Counted from the stretch's first letter, positions 1 to 8,677 are shown. The stretch: DNA of 64,000 nucleotides from Phytopseudomonas daroniae (GCF_004327285.1 NZ_QJUI01000023.1:1-64000), one strand, 5' to 3'. Translations and numbers: made by a program. Notes: generated by a model not told the origin, from the sequence alone.

Positions 1-150
1 ATGCGCTGCTGGCGATTTCGTCGTACGCTTTTGCATGGCCTTGCCCTCGCTGCCGTTGGTCATCATTAGAATGCCACCGTGGCGCATCGACGCCTCGGCG
101 GGGGCGAGTCCATCTAATTACGACTACAGTTTCTCAAGAGGCGATAGGAT

Positions 151-253
151 GTAGGGTGGATGACGCTCTTTTCATCCACCATTGCGATCGCAGAGCGGTG
201 GACGGATCGGGCCGCGTAGGCAAGCGTCAGCTGCGCGCCCCGATCCACCCTAC
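151..253. repeat. GTAGGGTGGA palindromic repeat, copy a
   Basis: It begins GTAGGGTGGATGACGCTC and ends GATCCACCCTAC, so the ends are inverted complements. The centre carries CATCCACC...GGTGGACGG, a second inverted pair. The same core recurs at 7209-7298 and, inverted, at 12349-12438; diverged copies lie at 37704-37812 and 43881-43978. This copy sits just downstream of the minus-strand MATE gene. The 150 bases to its left show no gene I can support. Confidence 0.85.
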
Positions 254-284
254 GAATGGCCGCTTCCGCCATAATCCTGTCATT

Positions 285-1685
285 TCATATCGACGCCTCT
301 TCGTGCCTGCGCGCCTCGACCAGCCGGATATGCCGTCGGGCGCTGCTTTTCAGGCGCAGGGTCAGCATCAGGGCCGCGCAGGTCAGGCCGACGATCAAGC
401 CTTCCCACAATCCAGCCGGGCCGCTGGCCTCGCCGAACAGGTCGGTCAGGCCCAGTACGTAGCCGACCGGCAAGCCGATCCCCCAGTAGGCGAACAGGGT
501 CATGATCATGGTCGCGCGAGTGTCCTGGTAACCGCGCAGGGCGCCCGCAGCCGTGACCTGGAGGGCGTCCGAGAACTGGAATAGCGCGGCGTAGACGATC
601 AGGCTCGCGGCCAGGGCGATGACTTCCGGCGCGGGCGTGTAGATCTGCGCGATCTGCTCGCGCATCAGCAGCATGCAACTGGCTGACACGCAGGCATAGG
701 CCAGGGCGGTCACCATGCTGACGCCTGCGGCGAAGCGTGCCTCGCGCGGCTCGCCGCGCCCCAGGGCCTGGCCGACGCGTACGGTGGCCGCCATGCCGAT
801 GGAGTAGGGGATCATGAACACCAGTGAGGCGAAATTCAGGGCGATCTGATGCCCGGCCACCACAGTGGCGCCCAGGCCGCCGATCAGCAGGGCGATCACC
901 GCGAAGATGCTCGACTCGGCGAATACCGAGATACCGATTGGCAGGCCGATGCCCAGCAGTCGTTTGATCAGCGGCCAGCGCGGCGGGTCGAAATGCTGCA
1001 GTGGCGTGGTGTTTTTATACGCCGGCGCGCGGCGAATCCACCAGAGCATGCCCAGCAACATGAACAGCATCACCAGCGCGGTGGCCCAGCCACAGCCGAC
1101 ACTGCCCAGCGGCGGCAGGCCGAGCTTGCCGTAGATCAGCACGTAGTTCAGGGGGATGTTCAGCATCAGGCCGAACAGGCCCACCACCATGGCCGGTCGT
1201 GTGCGGCCCAGGCCGTCGCTGTAGCAGCGCAGTACATGGAACAACGCCACGCAGGGGAAGCCGAATGCCACGCCGTGCAGGTAGCCCATGGCCGGCTCGA
1301 TCAGGTCGGGGTCGACTTTCATCAGCCGTAGCACGACCTCGGCATTCCACAGCACGGCGCCCGCCAGGCAGCCCACCGCCAGAGCCAGCCACAACGCCTG
1401 GCGCACCAGCGGGCCGATTTCCGAGTGCTTCCCGGCGCCGAAACGCTGCGCCACCTTTGGTGTGGTGGCCAGCAGGATGCCGGTCATCAGCAGGAATACC
1501 GGTACCCAGATCGAGTTGCCCAATGCCACCGCGGCCAGGTCGCGCGCGCTGAAGCGCCCGGACATCACCGTATCGACGAAGCCGATGGAGGTGTACGCCA
1601 GTTGCGCGATGATGATGGGCGTGGCCAGGGCCAGCAGCGTGCGCAGTTCGGTGCGCACGCGCTGCAGGCGGGATCGGGCAGGCAT
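285..1685 (-). CDS. MATE family multidrug/Na+ antiporter (NorM-like)
   Basis: An inner-membrane exporter of the MATE family, expected to expel cationic drugs or dyes in exchange for Na+ or H+. The 466 residues are almost entirely hydrophobic helices, compatible with 12 segments in two homologous halves: the first opens with TPIIIAQLAYTSIGFVDTVM near residue 24, and the second with the related GLPIGISVFAESSIFAVIAL near residue 250. The FVDTVMSG stretch and the AxxVALGNSI segment are typical of the NorM branch. Length matches the family (450-480). The ATG at 1685 follows the usual short basic N terminus; no strong ribosome site precedes it. It diverges from pdxB across 116 bp, so the two probably share a promoter gap. 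The substrate cannot be told from sequence. Confidence 0.9.
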   Translation of the reverse strand: MPARSRLQRVRTELRTLLALATPIIIAQLAYTSIGFVDTVMSGRFSARDLAAVALGNSIWVPVFLLMTGILLATTPKVAQRFGAGKHSEIGPLVRQALWLALAVGCLAGAVLWNAEVVLRLMKVDPDLIEPAMGYLHGVAFGFPCVALFHVLRCYSDGLGRTRPAMVVGLFGLMLNIPLNYVLIYGKLGLPPLGSVGCGWATALVMLFMLLGMLWWIRRAPAYKNTTPLQHFDPPRWPLIKRLLGIGLPIGISVFAESSIFAVIALLIGGLGATVVAGHQIALNFASLVFMIPYSIGMAATVRVGQALGRGEPREARFAAGVSMVTALAYACVSASCMLLMREQIAQIYTPAPEVIALAASLIVYAALFQFSDALQVTAAGALRGYQDTRATMIMTLFAYWGIGLPVGYVLGLTDLFGEASGPAGLWEGLIVGLTCAALMLTLRLKSSARRHIRLVEARRHEEASI

Positions 1686-1801
1686 GGAGGATTCGCAGTC
1701 ATACGTGGAAAGCCGTGCAGTCTACGCGCTGACGGTTCGGTCAGGAAAGGCGCCGGGCGATGTATCTGGTTAGAATGTACGCCTGATTGCGGAGATCCCC
1801 C

Positions 1802-2953
1802 ATGCGCATAGTCGCCGACGAAAACATCCCCCTGCTCGAAGAGTTCTTTGCCGGTTTTGGCGAGATTCGCCGGTTGCCTGGCCGGGCCATCGACCGTGCT
1901 GCTCTCGGCGATGCCGAGTTGCTGCTGGTGCGCTCGGTGACCAGGGTCGACCGGGCGTTGCTGGAGGGTAGCCAGGTACGTTTCGTCGGTACCTGCACTA
2001 TCGGCACCGACCATCTGGATCTGGATTATTTCGCCGAGGCCGGCGTTGCCTGGAGCAGTGCGCCGGGTTGCAATGCGCGTGGTGTGGTGGATTACGTACT
2101 TGGCAGCCTCCTGGTGCTGGCCGAGCGACTCGGCGTTGACTTGCCGGAACGTACCTATGGCGTGGTCGGCGCCGGCCAGGTCGGCGGGCGGCTGGTACAG
2201 GTGTTACGCGCTCTGGGCTGGCGCGTGTTGGTCTGCGATCCGCCGCGCCAGTGTGCCGAGGGCGGTGATTTCGTTGAGTTGCAGCAGATTGTCGAGCAAT
2301 GCGATGTGATCAGTTTGCATACGCCGCTGGAGCGCGGCGGCGAATGGCCTACTTATCATCTGTTCGATGCCGAGCGTCTGGGGCGGCTCAAGCCGGGTGC
2401 CTGGCTCATCAATGCCAGCCGTGGTGCGGTGGTGGATACCGTCGTCCTTCGTGAACGCCTGCAACAGGGCGCTGACTTGCACGCGGTGCTGGATGTCTGG
2501 GAGGGCGAGCCGCTGGTCGATCCGCTTCTGGCCGCGCTGTGCGCTATCGCTACGCCGCATATCGCCGGCTACAGCCTGGACGGCAAGCTGCGCGGTACGG
2601 CGCAGATCTACGAGGCTTTCTGTCGGCGCCAGGGCATTTCGCCGACACTGGCACTGGATACCTTTACACCTGAGCGCTGGTTGCCGCGCCTCACTATTTC
2701 CGCCGGAAGTGATCCCGCCTGGGCACTGGCAACCCTGTGTCGTGCGGTCTATGACCCACGTCGCGACGACGCTGACTTACGCCGCAGCCTGGTCGCCGAC
2801 GCGCAGGCACGCAGGGCTGGTTTCGATCTGCTGCGCAAGCAGTATCCGATGCGTCGGGAAATCGAGGGGCTTGAGGTGGAGCTGAGAGGCGAAGATGAAA
2901 GCTTGCGAGCGCTGATCACGGCGTTGGGGGCGCGCGTAATCAGCGTGGCGTAA
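1802..2953 (+). CDS. pdxB: Erythronate-4-phosphate dehydrogenase
   Basis: Cytoplasmic NAD-dependent enzyme of the DXP-dependent pyridoxal-5-phosphate pathway; it oxidises 4-phospho-erythronate to 2-oxo-3-hydroxy-4-phosphobutanoate, the substrate of SerC. The protein has the D-isomer 2-hydroxyacid dehydrogenase layout: N-terminal [16 protein letters not shown], a Rossmann motif [10 protein letters not shown] near residue 120, then the catalytic trio as Arg in NASRGAVVD (about 206), Glu in DVWEGEP (about 236) and His in TPHIAGYS (about 254). The C-terminal 100 residues form the PdxB-specific dimerisation domain. At 383 residues it is the usual size. I chose the ATG at 1802 over an upstream TTG (1787) because GGAG lies at the right distance and the family begins MRI(V/L)ADE. 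Confidence 0.96.
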   Translation: MRIVADENIPLLEEFFAGFGEIRRLPGRAIDRAALGDAELLLVRSVTRVDRALLEGSQVRFVGTCTIGTDHLDLDYFAEAGVAWSSAPGCNARGVVDYVLGSLLVLAERLGVDLPERTYGVVGAGQVGGRLVQVLRALGWRVLVCDPPRQCAEGGDFVELQQIVEQCDVISLHTPLERGGEWPTYHLFDAERLGRLKPGAWLINASRGAVVDTVVLRERLQQGADLHAVLDVWEGEPLVDPLLAALCAIATPHIAGYSLDGKLRGTAQIYEAFCRRQGISPTLALDTFTPERWLPRLTISAGSDPAWALATLCRAVYDPRRDDADLRRSLVADAQARRAGFDLLRKQYPMRREIEGLEVELRGEDESLRALITALGARVISVA

Positions 2954-2979
2954 CGGCGGCGTGTGGGCTGGCGGGTGCT

Positions 2980-3156
2980 TCAGGAAGCGCTTTCTTCCCG
3001 TGCTTTGTCCAGCCCCTTGTCCAGCTCGCTGCAAGCTTGCTGGATCATGCTTTCAGTGATCGGAACCTCGCGGCCGCTGGGGTCGATCACCGCGCCATTG
3101 GCGATTTCCGATTTGGCGCTGGATCGATTGGCGTGTTGCTCGTCAGGGCTGCTCAT
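2980..3156 (-). CDS. Small conserved hypothetical protein, 58 aa
   Basis: A short acidic, hydrophilic protein starting MSSPDEQHANRSSAKSEIAN and containing a DPSGREVPITESMIQQACSE segment that looks like a small amphipathic helix. There is no signal peptide or membrane segment. The start at 3156 is supported by AGGAAA eight bases upstream; an in-frame upstream ATG gives a 96-residue version with an unconvincing basic leader. It converges on pdxB with only 26 bp between. I do not recognise a function; proteins of this kind appear to be Pseudomonas-limited, but that is recollection and not shown here. Confidence 0.65.
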   Translation of the reverse strand: MSSPDEQHANRSSAKSEIANGAVIDPSGREVPITESMIQQACSELDKGLDKAREESAS

Positions 3157-3348
3157 GGGTGTTTCCTCATCCGTTTTTCGCGTGTCTACCGAATAGGGCA
3201 GTGCCCGTGCGGTGCCGACAGATAAAGTCTGGGGGCGCTCAGGTATGGCTTCAAGCGCGCTCTGCTTCACTGTTGCAAAAAAATTCCTGTCCAGGCAATA
3301 GGCCGACGAGTGGAGTACTGCGCTTTGCGCGCTCAGGATCGCAAAAAC

Positions 3349-3386
3349 GACAAAGCCCCGCGCCGATCAGGCTGCGGGGCTTTGTC
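3349..3386 (-). terminator. Rho-independent terminator
   Basis: A perfect 13-bp stem (GACAAAGCCCCGC paired with GCGGGGCTTTGTC) around a 12-base loop. On the minus strand it is followed by GTTTTTG, so it ends transcripts of the small gene at 3398-3685. Confidence 0.9.
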
Positions 3387-3397
3387 TTGGACAGGTC

Positions 3398-3685
3398 TCA
3401 GGCGTGGTGGTAGCTGATTACGCTGTCCTGTTCCTTGAGCATCTTGCGCATTTCGGCCGGAATATTGCCAGCTCTGACGGCGAGTTCGAGGCGGATATCT
3501 TCGAGACTCTGAGCGAACGCATTCGAATCATTGAGCTGCAGCTTCTGCAGCACCCGGCTGTAGGCGGTGGCGTCGGCTTCATCGATCAGGGAAAGAACGA
3601 TGCTGCCGTCCGGGCGAGGCCGACTGAAGGTGGCGCGTAGGGGGGCGAATAGCTGCTCGACAAGCTGTCGATTACTATTTTCCAT
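3398..3685 (-). CDS. DUF3509-like small protein
   Basis: A 95-residue soluble protein, MENSNRQLVEQLFAPLRATF, followed by RPRPDGSIVLSLIDEADA and a helical C-terminal half (LEDIRLELAVRAGNIPAEMRKML). The FAPL...RPDGS...L-ID arrangement is what I associate with DUF3509, a Pseudomonas family of unknown role. A GGAG site precedes the ATG and a strong terminator follows the stop, so it is probably a monocistronic unit. A second, shorter relative lies at 4068-4289 on the same strand, with a mobile repeat inserted between the two. The family assignment is from memory of its length and pattern; no function is proposed. Confidence 0.7.
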   Translation of the reverse strand: MENSNRQLVEQLFAPLRATFSRPRPDGSIVLSLIDEADATAYSRVLQKLQLNDSNAFAQSLEDIRLELAVRAGNIPAEMRKMLKEQDSVISYHHA

Positions 3686-3765
3686 TGACGAACTCCAGTT
3701 GAAGTATGAATACCTATGAGTAGCCAGGATTCATTTAGTTCGACGATGGCTGCTATTTGCTCCCG

Positions 3766-4033
3766 TAGGGTCTGTTGATGTTTCAGCACGACCGCGCCGG
3801 AGCCCGTTTTGCCGCGAGGCAAGGCACGAGCCGCGAAGTTTAGCTGGCTAAATGAGCCGGCGAGAAACGCAGCATCGCGACAAAACGGGCCCGGCCCTTT
3901 GGGTTGCGCGGGAAATCTCGCCATGCGTTGTTGGAGGACTTGGCAAGGGAACAACCATTACCGGCGTCCTCCGCCTAGCCTGGCGAGATTTCTCGCGGCA
4001 ACGCGGCTTGCGCTGAAACGTCAACAGACCCTA
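3766..4033. mobile_element. MITE-like element, full copy 1
   Basis: A 268-bp non-coding element bounded by TAGGGTCTGTTGATGTTTC and GAAACGTCAACAGACCCTA: near-perfect terminal inverted repeats with TA at each outer end, fitting a TA target duplication. Inside are two large hairpins, 3800-3816 with 3876-3892 (arms around GCCCGTTTTG) and 3908-3923 with 3981-3996 (GCGGGAAATCTCGCCA with TGGCGAGATTTCTCGC). A second full copy lies inverted at 16402-16670 and a solo end at 45308-45346. It encodes no transposase. It fills most of the gap between the two DUF3509-like genes. Confidence 0.85.
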
Positions 4034-4067
4034 ATAGTGATGTTGTTTGCAACATTACTTGTTTCGA

Positions 4068-4289
4068 TCAGCGACGCAGTGCCTGACGCGTACGTTCGAT
4101 CACGCCTTTCAGGGAATCGTCGCTGTACTGGCCGGGGTACAGACGCTGGCTGTGCTGCGCGACACCAGTGTGGTCGACCACGGTAAAGCTGAAGCTGCCC
4201 TTGCGGGGCGCCAGGATATGACAGGCGAGCGGAGCGAAAGCGTTGGACAGGGTATGGATAGCAGTTTGGATTTGTTGATTGGTATTCAT
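4068..4289 (-). CDS. Small DUF3509-like protein, 73 aa
   Basis: The sequence starts MNTNQQIQTAIHTLSNAFAP and continues with PRKGSFSFTVVDHTGVAQHSQR and a basic end, ERTRQALRR. The NAFAPL segment and the following beta-rich stretch resemble the neighbouring 95-residue protein, so the two may be paralogues, though the similarity is modest. The start at 4289 is preceded by AGGAAAC at good spacing; an ATG further upstream would add a 39-residue leader that looks untranslated. No signal peptide, no membrane segment, no recognised function. Confidence 0.65.
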   Translation of the reverse strand: MNTNQQIQTAIHTLSNAFAPLACHILAPRKGSFSFTVVDHTGVAQHSQRLYPGQYSDDSLKGVIERTRQALRR

Positions 4290-4737
4290 ATTCGGGTGTT
4301 TCCTGATACTACGGGCACATGATCGCGCCATAAAAGAGGGCTCCGGGCACTGGCTTGGGCCAATGGGATTGATTATCGGAGCGGACTGCGCGCTTTTAAG
4401 TTCCACCTGTAAGTGAGGTGAAAACTAGAGCGGGTCTGTACTTCGGAAGGCTGGCGGAAGGTCGACGCGTGAGCGGGACGGCCAGATCAGTCAGCGGAGG
4501 GGGTCTTGGCATTTATGCGTGCATCGTTTGCGATGCCGATTGCCAGGAAACCATCGAGAAGGCCATAAGGCCGAATGACTTGCAGCGTGGTACGAACGAT
4601 GCGGACTATACGTGGCTGTATAAAATTTAGCCAGCCCTGATCCCATTCTTTTTCATGTCCGCTGATCGGCATCGCACTGAGAGAGCGATTTGAGCTAGCA
4701 TTAGTCCTCTTTTGCTTTCCTCTGGCGACGGTTTTCA
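4290..4737. other. Gap upstream of dnaX without a supported gene
   Basis: These 448 bases contain two opposed small open frames (70 codons plus from 4418, and a minus frame reading MPISGHEKEWDQGWLNFIQP...), neither with a good ribosome site or a family I recognise. The sequence is less GC-rich than its surroundings. The minus frame looks somewhat protein-like in its middle and might be a gene remnant. I looked for the 4.5S RNA signature GGAAGGAAGCAGCC because an SRP RNA near dnaX seemed possible; it is absent. Confidence 0.5.
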
Positions 4738-6840
4738 ATGAGTTATCAGGTTCTTGCACGCAAATGGCGCCCGCGTTCGTTTCGCGAAATGGTCGGGCAG
4801 ACCCATGTGCTGAAAGCGCTGATCAACGCACTCGACAGCCAGCGCCTACACCACGCCTATCTGTTTACCGGCACCCGTGGCGTGGGCAAGACCACGATCG
4901 CGCGGATCATCGCCAAGTGCCTGAACTGCGAAACCGGTATCAGTTCCACGCCCTGCGGCACTTGCTCGGTGTGCCGGGAGATCGATGAAGGCCGCTTCGT
5001 CGACCTGATCGAAGTGGACGCCGCCAGCCGCACCAAGGTGGAAGACACCCGCGAACTGCTCGACAACGTGCAGTACTCGCCGAGCCGTGGGCGTTTCAAG
5101 GTCTACCTGATCGACGAAGTGCACATGCTCTCCACCAGTTCCTTCAACGCCTTGCTCAAGACGCTCGAGGAACCACCACCCCACGTCAAATTCCTGCTCG
5201 CCACCACCGACCCGCAGAAGTTGCCGGTCACCGTGCTGTCGCGCTGCCTGCAGTTCTCCCTGAAGAACATGCCGCCAGAACGTGTGGTCGAGCACCTGAC
5301 CCACGTTCTGGGTGCCGAGAACATCCCCTTCGAAGACGATGCCCTGTGGCTGCTCGGTCGCGCGGCCGACGGTTCCATGCGCGACGCCATGAGCCTGACC
5401 GACCAGGCCATCGCCTTCGGTGAGGGCAAGGTACTCGCCGCCGACGTGCGCGCCATGCTCGGTACCCTCGACCATGGCCAGGTGTACGGCGTGCTCCACG
5501 CGCTGATCGAGGGCGACGCCCGCGGCTTGATCGAGGCGGTGCGCCAGCTCGCCGAGCAAGGCCCGGACTGGAGTGGCGTGCTGGCGGAAATGCTCAATGT
5601 GCTGCACCGCGTGGCCATCGCCCAGGCGCTGCCGGATGCGGTGGACAATGGTCAGGGCGACCGTGACCGGGTTCTGGGTCTCGCCCAGGCGCTGCCGGCT
5701 GAGGACGTACAGTTCTATTATCAGATGGGCCTGATCGGCCGGCGTGACCTGCCTCTGGCGCCGGATCCGCGCAGCGGTTTCGAGATGGTGCTGCTACGCA
5801 TGCTGGCGTTCAGGCCAGCGGGCGAGGGCGATGTCCCGAAGGTGGCGCTAAAGCCACTGGGGATCAGCCAGGCCAAGGCTGATCCCCAGGCAACTCCGCT
5901 GGCCGACGCGGCTCCTGCCGTGTCGCCGTCTGTTGCCAGTGCCCCCCCCGGGGTTGCGGCGGCGTCAAGCGAACCCGCGCCAGTCGCCGTCGTGCAACCA
6001 GCACCAGCACTTGAGCCTGTTGTCGAACCTGCGCCTGTCGCGCCAGCGCCCGTTGCGCAAGCGGCGGTTGTTGCTGTACCTGCGGTAACCCCGCCTTGGG
6101 AAGAGGCTCCGGCCGAAATCAAAACCATCGCGCCTGCGGCGCCAGTGAGCGAAGCGCCGCAGGAGCCGGTTGCCGTGCAGGCGCAGCCTGAGCCGAAGCC
6201 TGAGGAACCAGCCAAGGCACCTGAACCCGAGCCGGCAGCAGCATTGCCCGTTCCGGAACTGGCCGAGGTGCCGGTGATCGATAGCAGTGATCTGAATCCA
6301 CCCGACAACGATGACGAGCCGCCACCCGGTGACTACGACTACGTGGCGATGGATACCGAGAACCTGGATTACGATTTCGCCGATGCGCTATCCGACGAGC
6401 AGCCGGAAGCGGAGCCCGAGCCTGCTTCATTGCCGGCCAGCGGTCTGGCGGCGGACTGGCTCGAGTTGTTCCCGAAACTGGGCCTGAGCGGCATGACGGG
6501 CAGCATCGCCGCCAACTGCAGCCTGATCGCCGTGGAGGGTGACAAGTGGCTGCTGCACCTGGATCCCGCCCACAGTGCGCTGTTCAACGCGACCCAGCAG
6601 CGGCGCCTGAACGATGCGCTGAACGGCTACCATGGCCGTGAGCTGCAACTGAATATCGAGCTGATCAAGCCCGAGCAGGAAACGCCTGCCCAGGCGGCGG
6701 CGCGCAAACGCGCCAATCGCCAGCGCGAGGCCGAGGCTTCGATCCAGAACGATCCGCTGATCCAGCAGATGATTTCGCAGTTCGCGGCCTCCGTGCGTGC
6801 GGGCAGCATCGAACCCGTCGATACCGTCGTTAATCCCTGA
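4738..6840 (+). CDS. dnaX: DNA polymerase III subunits gamma/tau
   Basis: ATPase core of the sliding-clamp loader; the long tau form also links polymerase cores and DnaB helicase at the fork. Residues 1-370 carry the AAA+ module: Walker [10 protein letters not shown] (45-53), a four-cysteine zinc knuckle (C61 or C64, C73, C76, C79), Walker B DEVHML (from 126), and SRC sensor motif in TVLSRCLQF. Residues about 375-540 are a low-complexity Ala/Pro/Val/Glu linker. The C-terminal 150 residues ([12 protein letters not shown]...) are the tau-specific domain that contacts PolC. A C8 run at 5942-5949 lies at codons 402-404, close to where E. coli shifts frame to make gamma (see findings). The ATG lacks a strong ribosome site. 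ybaB follows 17 bp later. Confidence 0.97.
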   Translation: MSYQVLARKWRPRSFREMVGQTHVLKALINALDSQRLHHAYLFTGTRGVGKTTIARIIAKCLNCETGISSTPCGTCSVCREIDEGRFVDLIEVDAASRTKVEDTRELLDNVQYSPSRGRFKVYLIDEVHMLSTSSFNALLKTLEEPPPHVKFLLATTDPQKLPVTVLSRCLQFSLKNMPPERVVEHLTHVLGAENIPFEDDALWLLGRAADGSMRDAMSLTDQAIAFGEGKVLAADVRAMLGTLDHGQVYGVLHALIEGDARGLIEAVRQLAEQGPDWSGVLAEMLNVLHRVAIAQALPDAVDNGQGDRDRVLGLAQALPAEDVQFYYQMGLIGRRDLPLAPDPRSGFEMVLLRMLAFRPAGEGDVPKVALKPLGISQAKADPQATPLADAAPAVSPSVASAPPGVAAASSEPAPVAVVQPAPALEPVVEPAPVAPAPVAQAAVVAVPAVTPPWEEAPAEIKTIAPAAPVSEAPQEPVAVQAQPEPKPEEPAKAPEPEPAAALPVPELAEVPVIDSSDLNPPDNDDEPPPGDYDYVAMDTENLDYDFADALSDEQPEAEPEPASLPASGLAADWLELFPKLGLSGMTGSIAANCSLIAVEGDKWLLHLDPAHSALFNATQQRRLNDALNGYHGRELQLNIELIKPEQETPAQAAARKRANRQREAEASIQNDPLIQQMISQFAASVRAGSIEPVDTVVNP

Positions 6841-6857
6841 CTACCGAGGACAACATC

Positions 6858-7184
6858 ATGATGAAAGGTGGCATGGCCGGCCTGATGAAGCAGGCACAGC
6901 AGATGCAGGAAAAAATGCAGAAGATGCAGGAAGAATTGGCCAACGCCGAGGTCACCGGGCAGTCCGGCGCCGGTCTGGTCAGCGTGGTGATGACGGGCCG
7001 TCATGACGTCAAGCGCGTCAGCCTCGACGACAGCCTGATGCAGGAAGACAAGGAAATCCTCGAAGACCTGATCGCCGCTGCCGTCAATGATGCCGTGCGC
7101 AAGATCGAACAGAACAGCCAGGACAAGATGTCCGGCATGACCTCCGGCATGCAGCTGCCGCCCGGCTTCAAGATGCCGTTCTAA
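6858..7184 (+). CDS. ybaB: YbaB/EbfC nucleoid-associated protein
   Basis: A small DNA-binding protein that dimerises into a tweezer-like fold and coats the nucleoid. The 108 residues show the family pattern: Met/Gln/Lys-rich N-terminal helix ([18 protein letters not shown]), a central beta region with [20 protein letters not shown], then VSLDDSLM, a long helix, and a flexible Met/Gly/Pro tail ending PPGFKMPF. It lies 17 bp after dnaX with AGGACAAC as ribosome site, so it is co-transcribed. The usual third partner, recR, follows after an unusually long 210-bp gap that holds a repeat. Confidence 0.95.
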   Translation: MMKGGMAGLMKQAQQMQEKMQKMQEELANAEVTGQSGAGLVSVVMTGRHDVKRVSLDDSLMQEDKEILEDLIAAAVNDAVRKIEQNSQDKMSGMTSGMQLPPGFKMPF

Positions 7185-7208
7185 GGCCGCTGCAAGGCGA
7201 TAGCGGCC

Positions 7209-7298
7209 GTAGGGTGGATGACGCTCTTTTCATCCACCATTGCGATCGCAGAGCGGTGGACGGGTCGGGCCGCGTAGGTGAAGCGTCGTCCACCCTAC
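7209..7298. repeat. GTAGGGTGGA palindromic repeat, copy b
   Basis: Ninety bases from GTAGGGTGGATGACGCTC to GTCGTCCACCCTAC with inverted-complement ends and an internal CATCCACC/GGTGGACG pair. The first 70 bases are almost identical to copy a (151-253) and the whole is the inverted match of copy c (12349-12438). It separates ybaB from recR. The flank CCGCTTCCGCC after it is also shared with copy a. Confidence 0.88.
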
Positions 7299-7394
7299 GC
7301 ATGTCCGCTTCCGCCTTAAAGCATCCGCAGGATCGAGTCGCATAGCGACGCTTTGCCGTACTATCTTCCCGTTTTTATCGTCGAGCCCCGCACC

Positions 7395-7994
7395 ATGAGC
7401 TTCAGTCCCCTGATCCGCCATCTGATCGACTCCCTGCGCATCCTGCCCGGCGTCGGCCAGAAGACCGCCCAGCGCATGGCCCTGCAGTTGCTCGAGCGCG
7501 ACCGCAGCGGCGCAGTGCGTCTGGCCCAGGCGCTGAATCAGGCAATGGACGGTGTCGGTTACTGCAAGTCGTGCCGCAGCCTGAGTGAAGACGAGCTCTG
7601 CCAGATCTGCCTCGATCCGCGCCGTGACGACAGCCTGCTGTGTGTGGTCGAAGGGCCGATGGACGTCTATGCCGTGGAGCACACCGGTTTCCGTGGACGT
7701 TATTTCGTGCTCAAGGGCCACCTGTCGCCGCTCGATGGGCTGGGCCCGGAAGCCATCGGCATTCCGGAATTGCTGTTGCGCATCGATGCCGGCCAGTTCA
7801 ACGAAGTGATACTGGCGACCAACCCGACGGTGGAGGGCGAAGCGACTGCCCACTACATCGCCCAGTTGCTGGCCGGCAAAGGCCTGGTGGCTTCGCGCAT
7901 TGCCCACGGCATGCCGCTCGGTGGAGAACTGGAACTGGTGGATGGCGGCACCCTGGCCCATGCATTGGCAGGTCGCCGACCGATAAATATCTGA
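7395..7994 (+). CDS. recR: Recombination mediator RecR
   Basis: RecR works with RecF and RecO to load RecA on gapped DNA covered by SSB. At 199 residues it has family length. The order is a helix-hairpin-helix segment ([20 protein letters not shown], about 11-30), a zinc finger with C57, C60, C69 and C72 (CKSC...CQIC), and a Toprim domain with [12 protein letters not shown] followed by the Walker-like [21 protein letters not shown] chose ATG 7395 ([15 protein letters not shown]) over a start 42 bases upstream, because RecR proteins begin at this point. No terminator with a T-run follows; a small GAGCGA/TCGCTC hairpin overlaps the stop. Confidence 0.97.
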   Translation: MSFSPLIRHLIDSLRILPGVGQKTAQRMALQLLERDRSGAVRLAQALNQAMDGVGYCKSCRSLSEDELCQICLDPRRDDSLLCVVEGPMDVYAVEHTGFRGRYFVLKGHLSPLDGLGPEAIGIPELLLRIDAGQFNEVILATNPTVEGEATAHYIAQLLAGKGLVASRIAHGMPLGGELELVDGGTLAHALAGRRPINI

Positions 7995-8117
7995 GCGAAG
8001 GTCGCTCTTGTAGCCAGGGTTGAAAATAACGATACCCAGGGTGCGATCTACCGGGTATCGCTGCGCTCGACCCAGGCGACCGGTCAGCAAAACTACGAAT
8101 CCCTATAATTCGCTTCT

Positions 8118-8136
8118 GAGAAGCATTACCATTCTT
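8118..8136. promoter_or_regulatory. Candidate Fur box before the ECF sigma gene
   Basis: GAGAAGCATTACCATTCTT matches the 19-base consensus GATAATGATAATCATTATC at 12 positions and retains the inverted AAGCATT-A-CCATTCTT symmetry. It lies 32 bases upstream of the sigma-factor start, where Fur would block initiation under iron sufficiency. No DNA-binding evidence is available. Confidence 0.5.
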
Positions 8137-8167
8137 GCCTTGTCCAGGTACGGTGATGGTGTGCTCG

Positions 8168-8674
8168 ATGTCGCTTGTTTCCTCTCAGCAATCCCTGCAA
8201 CAGTTGTATCGCGAGCACAGCAGCTGGTTGAACGGCTGGCTGCGCAGGCGTCTGGGCTGTGCCGAGAATGCGGCGGATCTGGCTCAGGACACCTTCCTGC
8301 GCGTGCTCAGCAAGGAGCGCGAGCTGCCGGCACTGCGCGAGCCGCGTGCCTACCTGTCGACCATCGCCCACTCGCTGCTGGTCAATCACTGGCGGCGCCA
8401 GGCGATCGAGCGTGCCTACCTCGAAGCCCTGGTGTTGCAGCCCGAGCAGCGTGCACCCTCGCCGGAAGCGGCCGAACTGATCATCGAAACCCTGCTGGCC
8501 ATCGACGCCATGCTGCTGCGCCTGCCGAGCAAGGTGCGCGAGGCGTTTCTGCTGTCGCAGCTGGACGGGCTTACCTATGCGGCCATCGCGCAGCGCCTGC
8601 AGGTTTCCGAGCGCATGGTGAAGAAGTACATGGCCCAGGCGATGTTGCAGTGCCTCGTTCTGGTCGAGTGCTGA
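8168..8674 (+). CDS. ECF sigma factor, FecI type
   Basis: An extracytoplasmic-function sigma-70 of the iron-starvation group; it would direct RNA polymerase to the adjacent receptor promoter. Region 2 is visible as LYREHSSWLNGWLRRRLGCAENAADLAQDTFLRVL and the following YLSTIAHSLLVNHWRRQ; region 4 as LPSKVREAFLLSQLDGLTYAAIAQRLQVSERMVKKYMAQA. At 168 residues it matches FecI-like proteins. ATG 8168 was preferred over a start 33 bases upstream because it gives the usual N terminus. The stop is 3 bp from the anti-sigma start, so the two are co-transcribed, and a possible Fur box precedes. Confidence 0.93.
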   Translation: MSLVSSQQSLQQLYREHSSWLNGWLRRRLGCAENAADLAQDTFLRVLSKERELPALREPRAYLSTIAHSLLVNHWRRQAIERAYLEALVLQPEQRAPSPEAAELIIETLLAIDAMLLRLPSKVREAFLLSQLDGLTYAAIAQRLQVSERMVKKYMAQAMLQCLVLVEC

Positions 8675-8677
8675 GCG

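Noticed and set aside
1-66. Possible minus-strand gene start MMTNGSEGKAMQKR at the left edge
   Set aside because: Only 22 codons are in view, the ribosome site is weak and no family can be named.
4418-4630. 70-codon plus frame before dnaX
   Set aside because: GTG start without ribosome site, overlapped by an opposite frame, no resemblance to known proteins.
4290-4737. 4.5S SRP RNA near dnaX
   Set aside because: I looked for the conserved GGAAGGAAGCAGCC loop in this gap and it is absent.
7993-8060. Hairpins GAGCGA/TCGCTC and CGATACCC/GGGTATCG after recR as terminators
   Set aside because: Neither is followed by a T-tract; they may be structural but do not qualify as intrinsic terminators.
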